Positions 24,301 to 34,559 of a stretch of DNA of 64,000 nt are shown here, piece after piece. A program made the position numbers and the translations under genes. Location of the stretch: NCBI GenBank assembly GCA_004794655.1, contig SMMW01000585.1:9051501-9115500 (forward strand), read 5' to 3'. Origin of the DNA: Marisa cornuarietis (lineage: Eukaryota > Mollusca > Gastropoda > Architaenioglossa > Ampullariidae). The notes beneath the pieces were generated by a model. The model worked only from the letters and a program-made list of their open reading frames with translations. It did not search any database and was not told the DNA's origin. Numbering within the stretch: position 1 is the stretch's first letter; each line of letters opens with the position of its first letter.

Positions 24301-27300
24301 TAAAAAAATGAACCTAATGTTCAAAGTTCAACTTATTAATTCATGATTCTATTTATGAGATACTCAGCCTGCTTTTTGGAAAGAGGGGAAAATCTCACGT
24401 CCTTATATAATGATTTTGTTATTAATACCTCATTAAGATCTGCTTCAAAGCATGGGTTTCAACCTTTCACAATGACTGGTCTGAATTTAGGTAAATACAT
24501 AATCCTAGGGAAAAAGAATTTTGTGACAAATGTTAGCATTCAATGAATTAAATCCAGCCACACAAAAATGTTGTCTGACTCAAACACAAATGGTAACGTA
24601 TGGTGTGAAGAAAGATTATTACCTCTTCAACAATGCGTCTTGTGTCTTCTGTCAGTGGATCATGGGAGAAGCGACAATTGTCACCAGAGTAGCAGTTTGC
24701 TCCAGTGTGATAATACTTGCATGGGTAATCACGTATTTTAGTCAAGAAAACTGTACAGTGAAATTGCAAGCAAAGATAATGATAAGGATCTGAACATCTA
24801 ATTTCATTTCTAGTGTAGTTTAGATATAAAAATGAATAGGCTTCAACTCCTCACGATGGCACAAATCATTCTTTAAAATTATGACACTAATTTTTTTTCA
24901 GAAAAGCTCCCGGTTTATGTCTGGAGAAGCAGACACAAAATGATAACTCTTTAGCTATCATAGTCATTCAAACACAAAGCATAAAAAAAGTTTTACAACA
25001 AAAACTTCTGTACCCAAAAATATTTTATCTTTTTATAAACAAGAGATACTAACAATTTTCACAGTTTAAGTTTTCCTACCACCAATAGGCTATTACTGTA
25101 CATTATTTTACACTTCAAAGTTTTGTAAAGGATATCATGCATGTAAATGCAGTTCTCTCCTTTCTGGCATCCATTTTGTGTGGTGTAAAACTTGCACACC
25201 TCTAACCGCTTTGGCTTGAAGTCATGGTTGAAAGGGCATGATGACCCCTAAAAAATAAATTAAAAAATAAAGGTATTGTTTCTTTGCATGCATGCATAAA
25301 CATAAACACAACAAGATTAATTCCAGCCTAAGTTAAGCACAGTTTCTAGTTGTTTGCACCCATCTGAACTGAGGTCACAGCCAATATATGTGAACATCTG
25401 CACTGGACTTGAAGACCACACAACAACACCTGCTATCAAGATAAATAAACAACTTATGATTAGTGAAAGGTGAAACATATGAAACTTATGAAAGGTGATT
25501 AGTTACTTGTCTCAAACCATAATTCAACAAATTCAGCTATTTTATTCCCTTTTCTGGGTATTTATGTTTCCCAATTAGTCTGATGTCCTCATTTGCCTAA
25601 ATTTAGAACCGTGCAAGTAAAAAAAAAATCATTCCGACGACAGCATAGCTTGTATATATATATATATATAAAACCCTTACCTTGGCACATTTTCCTTCCT
25701 TAAAAAATTTGCAAATAGGCCGCTCTGCCATTGGAATTTCCAAAAGTGGTTTCTTCTTTGGTTGTTGCTCAATGTGGCGCATGACATCTCCCTTTCGTTT
25801 TCCTAATCTAGTTTTTCTTTTTTCTCTTGCTTTTGCATTCCCTTTTACTTTGGCAAGCTAAGTATAATTAAAAAAAAAGTGTATATTTAAAAACAAACTG
25901 TAAACACTACTAAAGGTAGCAAGCTAAAGACCAGAAAAACTTACATGATGATATAAAGGAAGCCCAAGAACAATCATGAAACTACATGAGATATGCTTAC
26001 AAACCCACTAAATAGAAATCTGCAAATTATCTGATTAACAGTCAATATGCCTAAAAAACTCCAAGCCTACAAGTACAAACATATGTAAAGTAGAATAAAT
26101 TATACTCAAAAAGTTAAATGAAACCTAACCTCTTTTTCATTTGCAGCTACATTAGCATCAATGTATTCATCAGAAACCATGCTTGTCATGCTCTGCTGTG
26201 CACTTGGAACCCTTTAAAAAAAATTAATAAAAAACAATGGTTAAAAAAAATCATTAAAAATAATTCAGAATTAGTTATAGAAGTACTGCTTGATGCTATA
26301 AACTATCAAAATATTTATCTTCTGAGGAAATTACCTTCATAAACACAAATGGTTTCTTTTTCCCCCATCCAAGTATTTGAAAGGAAGCAAAGATTAAGAT
26401 CCATTTACCCACTATTATCTGTCCACAAACAGCCAAAAGCCAAATAAAGTCTGTTGATAAAAAAATCCCTACTGAACATAATGTAGCTAATTTTGCTCTG
26501 AACAAATCATCCCAGAACAATTCATCATTAGCATGCTCTTAAAAAAGCTTATTCTTTAAAACAAAACAAAAACAACTATAGCAATACATGCACAGAAACA
26601 ATTTCCGGTCCATTAATGACATTTCTGTCAACTAAAAAGGATGAAATGCCTATCAGTGGACAAACACGCATCTCTGGATGATCTCAAGAAACTCTGTTGT
26701 CATGTCTTTGAGAAATATTATCAACACACTTTAAAAGCTGACTTACTCATCTTCAGACTCCTCTGATGGACTGTCGTACAGCCCTGGTGGACTAGAACCA
26801 TAATAGTAGGAATCACGAGGGGTATGCCGCTTTCTACCATAATGGGAGGAGCCTTGGTAATGAGCATCATAGTTTTCATCTTCCTCTGCCAAACCCCCCT
26901 GATAACCAGACCATCTACCACCTGACTCATAATCCATGCGGTCGTGATCAACATAGGCAGCATGTCGACGTGACTTCTTTTTTTGCTGCAATAACAGAAC
27001 CCATTCTTTTTTTGTTTTTTCTCATGCCCAAGAAATGTGTAGAATATGGGAAAAGAAAGGCATAATAAATAGTCATGTATTAAAGATAAAAGGTTGTTGC
27101 AGGGGGGAGGGGGAGGGGGAGGGATGAGAGAGAAAGAGCAGCCATCTATAACATGTAGAACCAAAATAAGGATGATCTTCAAAAAACCCCCAAAAAACAA
27201 AAAAAATTAAAAAAGTATTGTGGAGTTAGACATCAACAAATGAATTGTGGCACTGAATTTTTTGGGTTATGTTGTTGCTGTTATACTAACATATATTTTC

Positions 27301-28427
27301 TTTAAATAATTACTGTAAATTTGTTAAGATCAAGACTCTAACCAACAACATTCCTGTCTAGCCTTTACATTTTATTTTTTTGGCTGTTGTTATAATAGCT
27401 GACAATAAAAGAATAAAATTTAGCAAATGAAAGAAACAGAAACAACTTTTTGCAGATTTTTTTGTAAAATCGAGAAAACTGAACTTTCATGTATGCAAAA
27501 TGTAAAAAAAAAAAATCAGCCTTTTCCCCAACTACATTAAAAAAAATTAATGGCTGAAAATTTTAACAAAACAGCATGTTGTCAAAAAGTTTTGTACATT
27601 AAGAAATCATCCAAGCCACGGGGTACCTTTCCATCTTTATGTCGCTTTTCCTTCTTAGGTTTTTTCCGTCGATCCCGCTTGCTTTTTTCTTTTGTCTTGT
27701 TTTCTTCACTTTCACTTTCATTGCCATGATCTTCAGAGTCTCCGGCAGATGCAGCTGTAAAAATAAGTTTTTAAAAGAAACTTGTCACATTCACACGTCA
27801 ATTATTTTTGAATGCTCAGTCTCTTTTTATCTATTTGAGATTAAAATGAGATTGAAAAAAAAGTCTGGAAGTTAATTTTTCGACAGAATGAGAAGTGAGG
27901 TTTCTTTAATTGGTAAAGCAAATAACAAAAATTCTAAAGTCTGCATCTTTAAAGCCTAGAGATATGCTTAAAAGATTACCATCATTTTCTGGTACAGAAA
28001 ACTTTGCATTGGCATCATCATCTTCATCAGTAGCAATTTCTCCATCCTCCAGTATTTCTCCATCTTCCATGTCATTTTCTTCAGTTGAATGGGTCATCTT
28101 TGTCAATGCACAATCTGGAAATTCAGATTCGTCCTCCTCCTCCATCAGGTCTTCCATGGCATCTTCATGATGCCTTCTCGAATATCTGCGAGATCGTCGT
28201 TTGTGACCTTTGTGCCTTGAGGAATGTTCGTGGCGGGATTTATGTCTGCTGCCTTGCTCTGGCCCTTGTGCATTCTCAAAGTTCAGATCCTCTTCAGCTT
28301 CTTCTTCGCCTTGTTCAATCTCAGAAATCAACTTATTGTTTGTCTGAGAGTCTGGCATTGTATCATCATTGACATCCTGAGACAAGTACTGTAATTCACC
28401 TTCTAGTGGCTCACTGCCTTCATCCAT
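12371..28427 (-). CDS. ZC3H4: Zinc finger CCCH domain-containing protein 4-like (complete, 14 coding exons)
   Basis: Exons in transcript order: 28427-27980, 27754-27627, 26985-26747, 26211-26130, 25857-25681, 25247-25136, 24732-24623, 24172-24106, 23563-23455, 22984-21552, 20125-19898, 19477-19377, 19055-18829, 14411-12371; the frame is continuous for about 1833 aa (human ZC3H4 is about 1300). Order: acidic, RS/RH-rich N-terminus ([10 protein letters not shown]); basic linker; three CCCH fingers at about residues 348-366 (C-x7-C-x5-C-x3-H), 376-395 and 400-419 (both C-x8-C-x5-C-x3-H); then DPLTEDTRR; a Met/Gln-rich region in the 1.4-kb exon; [12 protein letters not shown] followed by a KTIT segment; DPR-rich motifs and a second Met/Gln repeat in the last exon; C-terminus DPTASPFC. 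In mammals ZC3H4 works with WDR82 as a restrictor that terminates unproductive RNA polymerase II transcription; fly Su(s) is related. Function here is inferred. All introns are GT-AG except the one between fingers 2 and 3 (AT-AC). A 5'UTR exon probably lies upstream, since an acceptor-like CAG is present near 28459. Confidence 0.9.
13290..13716 (-). repeat. In-frame coding tandem repeat GPMGMQQ (ZC3H4 last exon)
   Basis: A 21-base unit encoding the heptapeptide GPMGMQQ and variants ([28 protein letters not shown]) is nearly perfect through about six copies and degenerates downstream in the protein. Low-complexity, probably disordered. Confidence 0.85.
15027..15930 (+). mobile_element. LINE reverse transcriptase N-terminal fragment, decayed
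   Basis: Plus-strand frames encode [20 protein letters not shown] and [16 protein letters not shown] (15190-15350), then [49 protein letters not shown] and [11 protein letters not shown], ending at SAYHPFHS. These are pre-RT and early RT motifs of CR1/Jockey-type LINEs. A stop follows NLPFLS and frames change repeatedly. The coding match stops abruptly near 15925, before the catalytic core. Confidence 0.8.
16303..16322. repeat. 20-bp perfect palindrome with a near copy 30 bp away
   Basis: CGAGGGTGAATTCACCCTCG is its own reverse complement. A second, imperfect version (CGAGGGCGAATTCACCATCG) lies at about 16349-16368. A TTAA precedes the first copy by about 18 bases, which recalls a piggyBac-like element end, but no matching opposite end was found. 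Confidence 0.7.
17700..18430 (+). mobile_element. LINE 3' fragment, same family as 5190-5582
   Basis: Frames encode the C-terminal RT block ([12 protein letters not shown], then an [17 protein letters not shown] stretch, [14 protein letters not shown]) with many frameshifts. The untranslated tail (CTTGTACCTCATCTTTAT, GCAGAGAGTGC, TTATAAGTTAACATT with ATT repeats) is collinear with 5410-5580. It carries about 110 bases absent from the 5-kb copy. Confidence 0.75.
21149..21395. repeat. Two small tandem duplications in a ZC3H4 intron
   Basis: A 23-bp unit (GTTAAAATGACAAGTGACTC plus GAG) is repeated at 21149 and 21172. A 45-bp unit beginning AGCACTTGACTTTTCCT is repeated at 21307 and 21352 with few changes. 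Confidence 0.85.
22070..22650 (-). repeat. In-frame coding repeat NPGMQQGM (ZC3H4 exon 10)
   Basis: Units of about eight residues (MNPGMQQG and variants: [25 protein letters not shown]) recur across roughly 580 bases. The most perfect copies are at 22245-22320. The unit differs in length and phase from the heptapeptide array in the last exon. Confidence 0.85.
24733..25135 (-). other. U12-type AT-AC intron of the ZC3H4-like gene
   Basis: On the minus strand the intron begins ATATCCTTT, an exact match to the U12 5' splice-site consensus, and ends TAAAATAC. A branch-site-like TTTCTTGAC (consensus TTCCTTRAC, 8 of 9) puts the branch A at 24742, 9 bases before the last intron base. There is no polypyrimidine tract at the AC. 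The join gives IYMH-G-DYPCK between fingers 2 and 3, matching the short linker of ZC3H4/6 proteins. A conventional alternative (donor GTGTAA, acceptor ACAG) is also in frame but would insert about 13 unconserved residues. Confidence 0.8.
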
Positions 28428-31400
28428 TTTATTTGGAAATGTCTGTCTACGTCATACCTGCACAGAAATTATCATTTACTGAATACATCTGTCATTTACC
28501 AGAAACTTACATGGGAGGCATTGGCTGTTCCTATTTTTATCTAGTAGCCTTATTTCTCTTATCAAGAAAAAGTTGTTTTTATCAATAAAGATGAAAACTT
28601 AAATGAAAAAAATGCAGAAGGTAATATTATTTTAACAAAGTTGGTATGCAACTAGAAGAAAAATGTGAGAAATATATAGACTTGAAGACTCACAAAAAAC
28701 TAAGGTTTCCCCAGTTACGTTTATACATGATGGACTAATGACATTTCATGTACTATTTGTATACTTAGATATTTGTACATATTCTGTAACCATTTCCTGC
28801 TTGCAACCCTTAAATTTTACTTCACATTCCCCCAAACATTAAAATAGCCCAAAACATCAAACATTTTTGGGGAGCTACACTAAGCTTCAATGCTCAATTG
28901 ATAATAATTTTCACTTTTGAGTCTTGGTGAGATAGTCTTTGGTTGCTTGCTTCACATAAAATCCCACTCATTTACCGACATTAAAAGCTCTATGACAATG
29001 CTATAGTGTTAGTAGAAAAAAATGATGTTAAGTTTGTCATCAAATCTCCCCAGTCGGTGAAAAACACTGTAAACAAAACTCCATGCACATACATACATTT
29101 GACAGAGAAACAAACTGAATTCACATCTTATACCCCAAGAAGTCAACAACAAAGAAAGTGAACTTTCTTGGACACCACAGACTAGTCAAGCCGGATGCTC
29201 CCTTAAGCTGAACAACACGTGAGGAGAAATAATATTGCAAATGCCGAGGCACTGATGGTTTCTTAGCGATCAACTCAGTGACAGCATCTTTTGGGTTTTG
29301 TATGCTGGGCAAAAGCAACAACAGGGAGCGATATAGTAAGAATTACGACAATCTTTTGAGGATGGAAGGGAAGAAGAAAGATTGCAAAATCCGTTCACAT
29401 GAAAAGATAATGGCTGGTAGTAGGACTTCCAGAGAAAGTGGTTTAAAATTATATCTGGAAAACTACTGTCACTAAAAAGTTACTTTTATGTACAGCTCAG
29501 AATAATGTCATTTTGTGTACCTTAAAGATTATTATTACATAAATAATGCCCTAAACCAATCTCAAGATTTAAGCAAAATAATCAGTAATGATGGAAGACC
29601 ACATCTGACAACTTACACTGTTCTTTAACTGCTCTTTTAAGTAACAATACAACAATCTAACATATCAGCTCCTGCTCTTCCAGCGTTTTCTCACTGGTTG
29701 CTCCACTTATTTTTCCTTTCTTGAAAATGTGTTTTCAGTGCATTTCTATGTTACATTTTTAAAGCATATCTCACCCAATGATCACATTCCTTAACTAAGA
29801 CAGAGGAGAAAGTTCTTGATTAATTAAACTGGAAAGAATGAGAACTGATGAGCATCTTGTTTCTCTACTTCAGAATATATCATAATTTCTAAACTGGAAC
29901 CCTAATTTCAATTATGAAAAAGAGGGGGAATCAGCTTTGGTTTATGTGCTTGTGGCAGTGTTGGCAATAAGGGGTCTGGATGAAAATAAGGGAATTAAAA
30001 ATTTCTTGTCTTAAATACAAGGGGTATGAAAGAGTCAAGATCCTGCCTTAAGCCTATTAAAATATTACATGTAGCTGTACAAACCACCTTAACTTTTATT
30101 CTTGGTGTATTTCACTATCTCACTGCCTGAATGAAAAGAGGAAAAGGAATTCCTCCTACCAGATAAATCATCCTTTGAATAAATTCCCCAACCACTTTAC
30201 AATCTTTCCCATGCCTCAAAAGGAAACCAAAAACAAACAAACAAAAATAAATATAAAAGCACAAACTGCTAAGCCTGGATAGGATGAATCGGAAATGAAC
30301 TTTTTAGTTTTGCTTGCTACATAAAATGTTCATACGAAGTATTTAGTCATAAAAACAAGGGATCTGAATGCATACAATTTTTTTTAAATGTTTATTATAC
30401 TGTTGGAACTATTATTGTGAAATGTTAGAGTAATAAGGTTGGAGCTGCCACCAGGCTTTAAACAGTGATACATTTCTTATATAAAATCTAGATTTATATG
30501 GCAAGTCTGTCAATTTTTTTTAATTTTGCACACAGCAACTGAGGGGCTAAAAAAAAAAGTGTTATGAGGGGAAATGAAAGTGATTATGAATTTTAACAAT
30601 TTGAAATGCCAGGCAGAAAGCTTCTGATGTGATGTTGAAGTAAAAGCTGATTTTGCCAAAACGGCAATTATGGTTATTGTTAGTTTTGCAGAACCACTAA
30701 ATTACATATTAAGCGCATTGCATATGATGTGCATGCGCACACTATTTCCACTGTATGTATAAATCTCAGAATAAACCCGTCTCAATTTTACGGTCAAATG
30801 CCTATGATCTCGGTTTCCTCACTCGGCTTACTGTTACAGGCTTAAACATACTTTTATTGGGCCAACGACACATTCATGTGTACATACTTAACAGTGAGGT
30901 GCTTTCGTTGCCGACTATAACAAAAATTATACATTAAATTCGCTACTATGACAAATGCGCTTCTCGAGACAAAAAAGAAGAGTGACCGAGAAGCGTTATA
31001 TGTAAGCAAATACTTTTTACGAAGTACTTAAAAGGTAACTGGTAAACTACAAGGCATCGGAAACGTGTCGAAAATGTTTACCAAGTATCGAAAGAACTGA
31101 TTCAGGTCGGAGACATTTTTAATGCCGAGTTATTTTTTATTAACTGATAAAAACGTGTCGTACGTAAATGCTGAAAAGCAAATCTCTTTTGTCGATTCTT
31201 GTCGTCTTTCCTTCGCGAGTTACCCTACATAAGTCAAGAGAGCAGAGCGAAATCGTGTCGCACGTCACTTCCGACGCCGTACGAAGCGTGCTATCGGGAC
31301 GTTTGCCTTCAAATGCAGTCTCCTGTTCAGTAAAAATTAATGCCAGTATAAATTGCCATATTTCGATTTATGCCAGTGCTATTTGCTGAAGGTTGCGGTT

Positions 31401-32241
31401 AAAACTGTTCACGGTTGCTTTTGACTACGAATCTGCATTCCCCCACCCCACCCTAGAGCGCCATTTCCTCGAAGACATCGGAATAAGTTCTATCATCGGG
31501 CAAATGCCTTGTGCCTTCATAACCTCACACAATGCCCTTCCTAATTCGTTGTACTGCCAAATGTCACATTACAGACGAATTACTGCTCACCGTCGATAAA
31601 GACTACAAAATATTTTTTTAAATGTACAACTGCGTGACTTTAGGAACCAGGAAAGAGTGATATCAGAAATGGCGCTTCTTCTCGAAGCGTCCGAACGCTG
31701 CTTTTGTCTTTTCCATGTAGGTATTCTGCATCCATTGTTTAAAATAAAGTTTTCTCAGGAACAAAACAGCCTACCATGAAGTTTTGGGAATCGACATTTT
31801 TTCCTAATCCCAGCAATGACAACACACCTATCAACACAGTATTGGGAGGAGCTTCCTCATTAGCATAATGTATGCACAATGTTCGTTACCTTCTTTCGAG
31901 TTTAAACTCGTCCTTCAGATTTTTCTTAACTCTAGGCTTATTTTAAAGAGCCTCGACGTTCTTGCGATGAAAGTTGTGTTTTGTGTCCGTCATAGCAATC
32001 GATTTCCTGCGTTTTTCCTTGTCCAGACCCCACAAATAAGGTGTGAGAGGGGTCGGGCTGACAAGGGGTATTGGCTGAAAGTTTAGGGATAATGCCAAAG
32101 TCTGATAGAGCTCTTATACTCTAAACAGCTCGGGCAATAAAAAGACAAGATATTGTGATAAATTTCAACTCCTCTAACAATCCGACATGAGCAGCATTTC
32201 CACGTAGACAGCACGCACACACACCATCCTTCAACGAACGC

Positions 32242-32274
32242 AAAATGGCGACGTCAGATCACATGACTGAGTCA
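32242..32274. promoter_or_regulatory. Cluster of core-promoter-type motifs
   Basis: Within 33 bases: AAAATGGCG (YY1-like), GACGTCA (CRE half/near-full site) and TGACTGAGTCA (AP-1/MARE-like). Read as a candidate promoter of the divergent pair, probably of ZC3H4; no start site can be seen directly. Confidence 0.3.
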
Positions 32275-33191
32275 ACGCAGAGGAGAACAGCTTATTATTA
32301 GAGGGATAGAGGTTTCAAACACATAGCAAGAATGTTAAAATTTACCCCCAAAATGTGCATTAAAACCTAAAGAGTGAGAATAATCATTAATAAAAGTAAT
32401 ATTAATTTAGTTGTACAAACAAAAACACAGTCCTGACAAGATAACTAAATAACTAAATCCAAACACCCCTCAATTTGGACTATACCAAGTAAAGGCACGT
32501 GGCCTTCATACCACAAGGCGATGGAAAGATACGCAGTTCACCAGGATTGACCTACTTTAGTACAGTTAGAGAATGGGCTGAGAAAACGTTTACGCCTAAC
32601 TGCCCACGATTAGTCAATAGCAATACTATAATGTTTGGACTTATTTTACAACGCAGATAACTAAAGTATATGTGACAATCAATGCACGTCTATTTGATGA
32701 TCTGTCAGATAAATATATTTCCTTTTGAAAGGCGCCATGGCGCTACAATAAAAAATTAATCATGAGATATGAAGATGGATTGAAAGTATCAAGTACTAAC
32801 CAACTCAAAACTAAAACTAAAAGTAGATCCGTAAATGTTAAATGCATTTTTTGAAGGAAAACAATTCAACAACGCACTAGCAAGGAAGACCGGTATTTAT
32901 ATATGAACATTACTACATGAGTGGAAAACCATTATCCATTTTACACGCAAAAAAGCAGTTATTTTATTTTTGATAAATGCTGATGAAAAGAAAGAGGCAC
33001 CCACAAGCTCCCCCACCCCAATAAAAAAAGCCAGCCAAGATATGTCTCTTCGAAGAATCAATACAAGTAACAACGAAAATCTGTGGCTGTAATTTTTGTG
33101 AAAACGTTTATTTTCGCTCCGACCGACATTTGCGTAGGACCGTAGGTGGTTAACATTCGTAAGGGAGTCAACTCGTTTGATTCATCGCTTT

Positions 33192-33221
33192 ACCGGAAGT
33201 TTTCTGTGACTGTAACCAAAA
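33192..33221 (+). promoter_or_regulatory. ETS-type site and possible SUPT5H leader exon end
   Basis: ACCGGAAGT at 33192-33200 matches the ETS core-promoter motif. AAAAG followed by GTAAAT at 33222 could be the donor of a non-coding first exon joining the acceptor at 34558. Inference from motifs only. Confidence 0.25.
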
Positions 33222-33944
33222 GGTAAATTTTGGGTGTGAAATTTATGCCCAAAACAACGTCATAATATTTTTTAAAACTCGTTTTACTTACACTTATATC
33301 AAAGTTTACTTTATCCTTTAACCCTGTTGAATGAAGGTAAAAATCACTGAATATTTTGGACAGATTAGTATGCAACCATCGCTCCTAGTAGTTTTTTTTA
33401 GTGCTCATTTATCGTAACGACAAAAATGTTACTTCAAGGATATAAGTTTCTGTTGTTAAGTTAAAATTATTAATTGTAGTATCGTTGCTGAAATTATTAA
33501 AGCCTGATCATGTTTTGCATCGTTTTCCTTGGTAATACTAATATTAAAATGTCCATACATCCATCGTATATGCAAAGTAATCAAGGTAATTAAGGCTTGC
33601 TTATTTTTAATTATGTAAATGCATGGTATCAAGAATTAGATAGTCTGTTTATTGTGCTTCTGTAAACAATGTGTAACGTGCTGCATTCAGCTTTCAAACA
33701 CTTTGACACAGTATTGTTTCAATCAAATTGCATTAGAAAACAATCATGGCTGACAAAAGTGACTCCTAGCTGAAACACAGAAATACAAAAGCCCAGAATC
33801 TTTTCCACGAAACATAACGCGTGATAACTCGCTAATCACTACATTTCCTCATTTTTGAGATTGTCTAGTGTTGGCGCGGGGGAGAAACTTTTTAATCAAA
33901 GCTCAAATCCCCAAAGAACATTAATTAATGTCAGTCTTTATATA

Positions 33945-34300
33945 ATAATATTAATGAATGAAGATCTTTATAGCACATATTCACACTCATAGAGAGCATG
34001 CTCTCAGGGCTTAAAACGGGAAAGAGACATGGACTGAATTGATAGAACACGAGGGATGGAAGAATAAACGACAGTACTGTTGACAAACAGAAAATTTAGA
34101 TAGAAATCACTAAAGGCACCAAGTAACAGGAACAGAGAATATAGTGATTCTGCAGAGAAAGATAGGTAGAAAAGTAGCACGAGTGGAACGGGGGACGGTA
34201 AAAAGGACTAGCATTGTGTGGACTGTGTTACGAGTAATGCTCAACAAAAAGGTGCATTTTCAGTCCAGATTTGAAGGATTCTGTTGTATCGGGCAGACAT
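33945..34300 (-). mobile_element. LINE 3' fragment, copy of 4143-4480
   Basis: About 340 bases align collinearly by eye with 4143-4480 (shared blocks: CACTCATAGAGAGCATGCTC, ACCAAGTAACAG, GGACTAGCATTGTGTGGACT). On the minus strand it is the end of the RT coding region plus 3'UTR. It lies in the 5' region of SUPT5H. Confidence 0.8.
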
Positions 34301-34559
34301 GTCAATGCTGTATTATGTATTATGTTTCAGTCTAACTGTATGAGAAAGAACAATACAATCATGACTGACAGAAGAAACTTCCAACCAGAAAGCACTAAAG
34401 CTGCAGATCTTTTCCGCAAAGCATGATGTGTAATAACTTGCTAATCACTACATTACGAAAAGGTTATCCATTCATATATAAATTATTTTCGGCAAAGATT
34501 TACGATCAGAAGAAGGTGCACACTAACAGTAATAGTTGTGATTCTTTACATTTTGCAGA

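Larger units (their letters stand above)
28428..34558. other. Shared upstream region of head-to-head ZC3H4 (-) and SUPT5H (+)
   Basis: 6.1 kb between two start codons pointing apart. Both start codons sit just after splice-acceptor-like sequence, so 5'UTR exons and one or two promoters must lie here. CpG-containing, less AT-rich stretches occur at about 31150-32290 and 33100-33200. A minus-strand open frame at 29121-29321 is unexplained. The right part contains a LINE 3' fragment. Confidence 0.6.
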
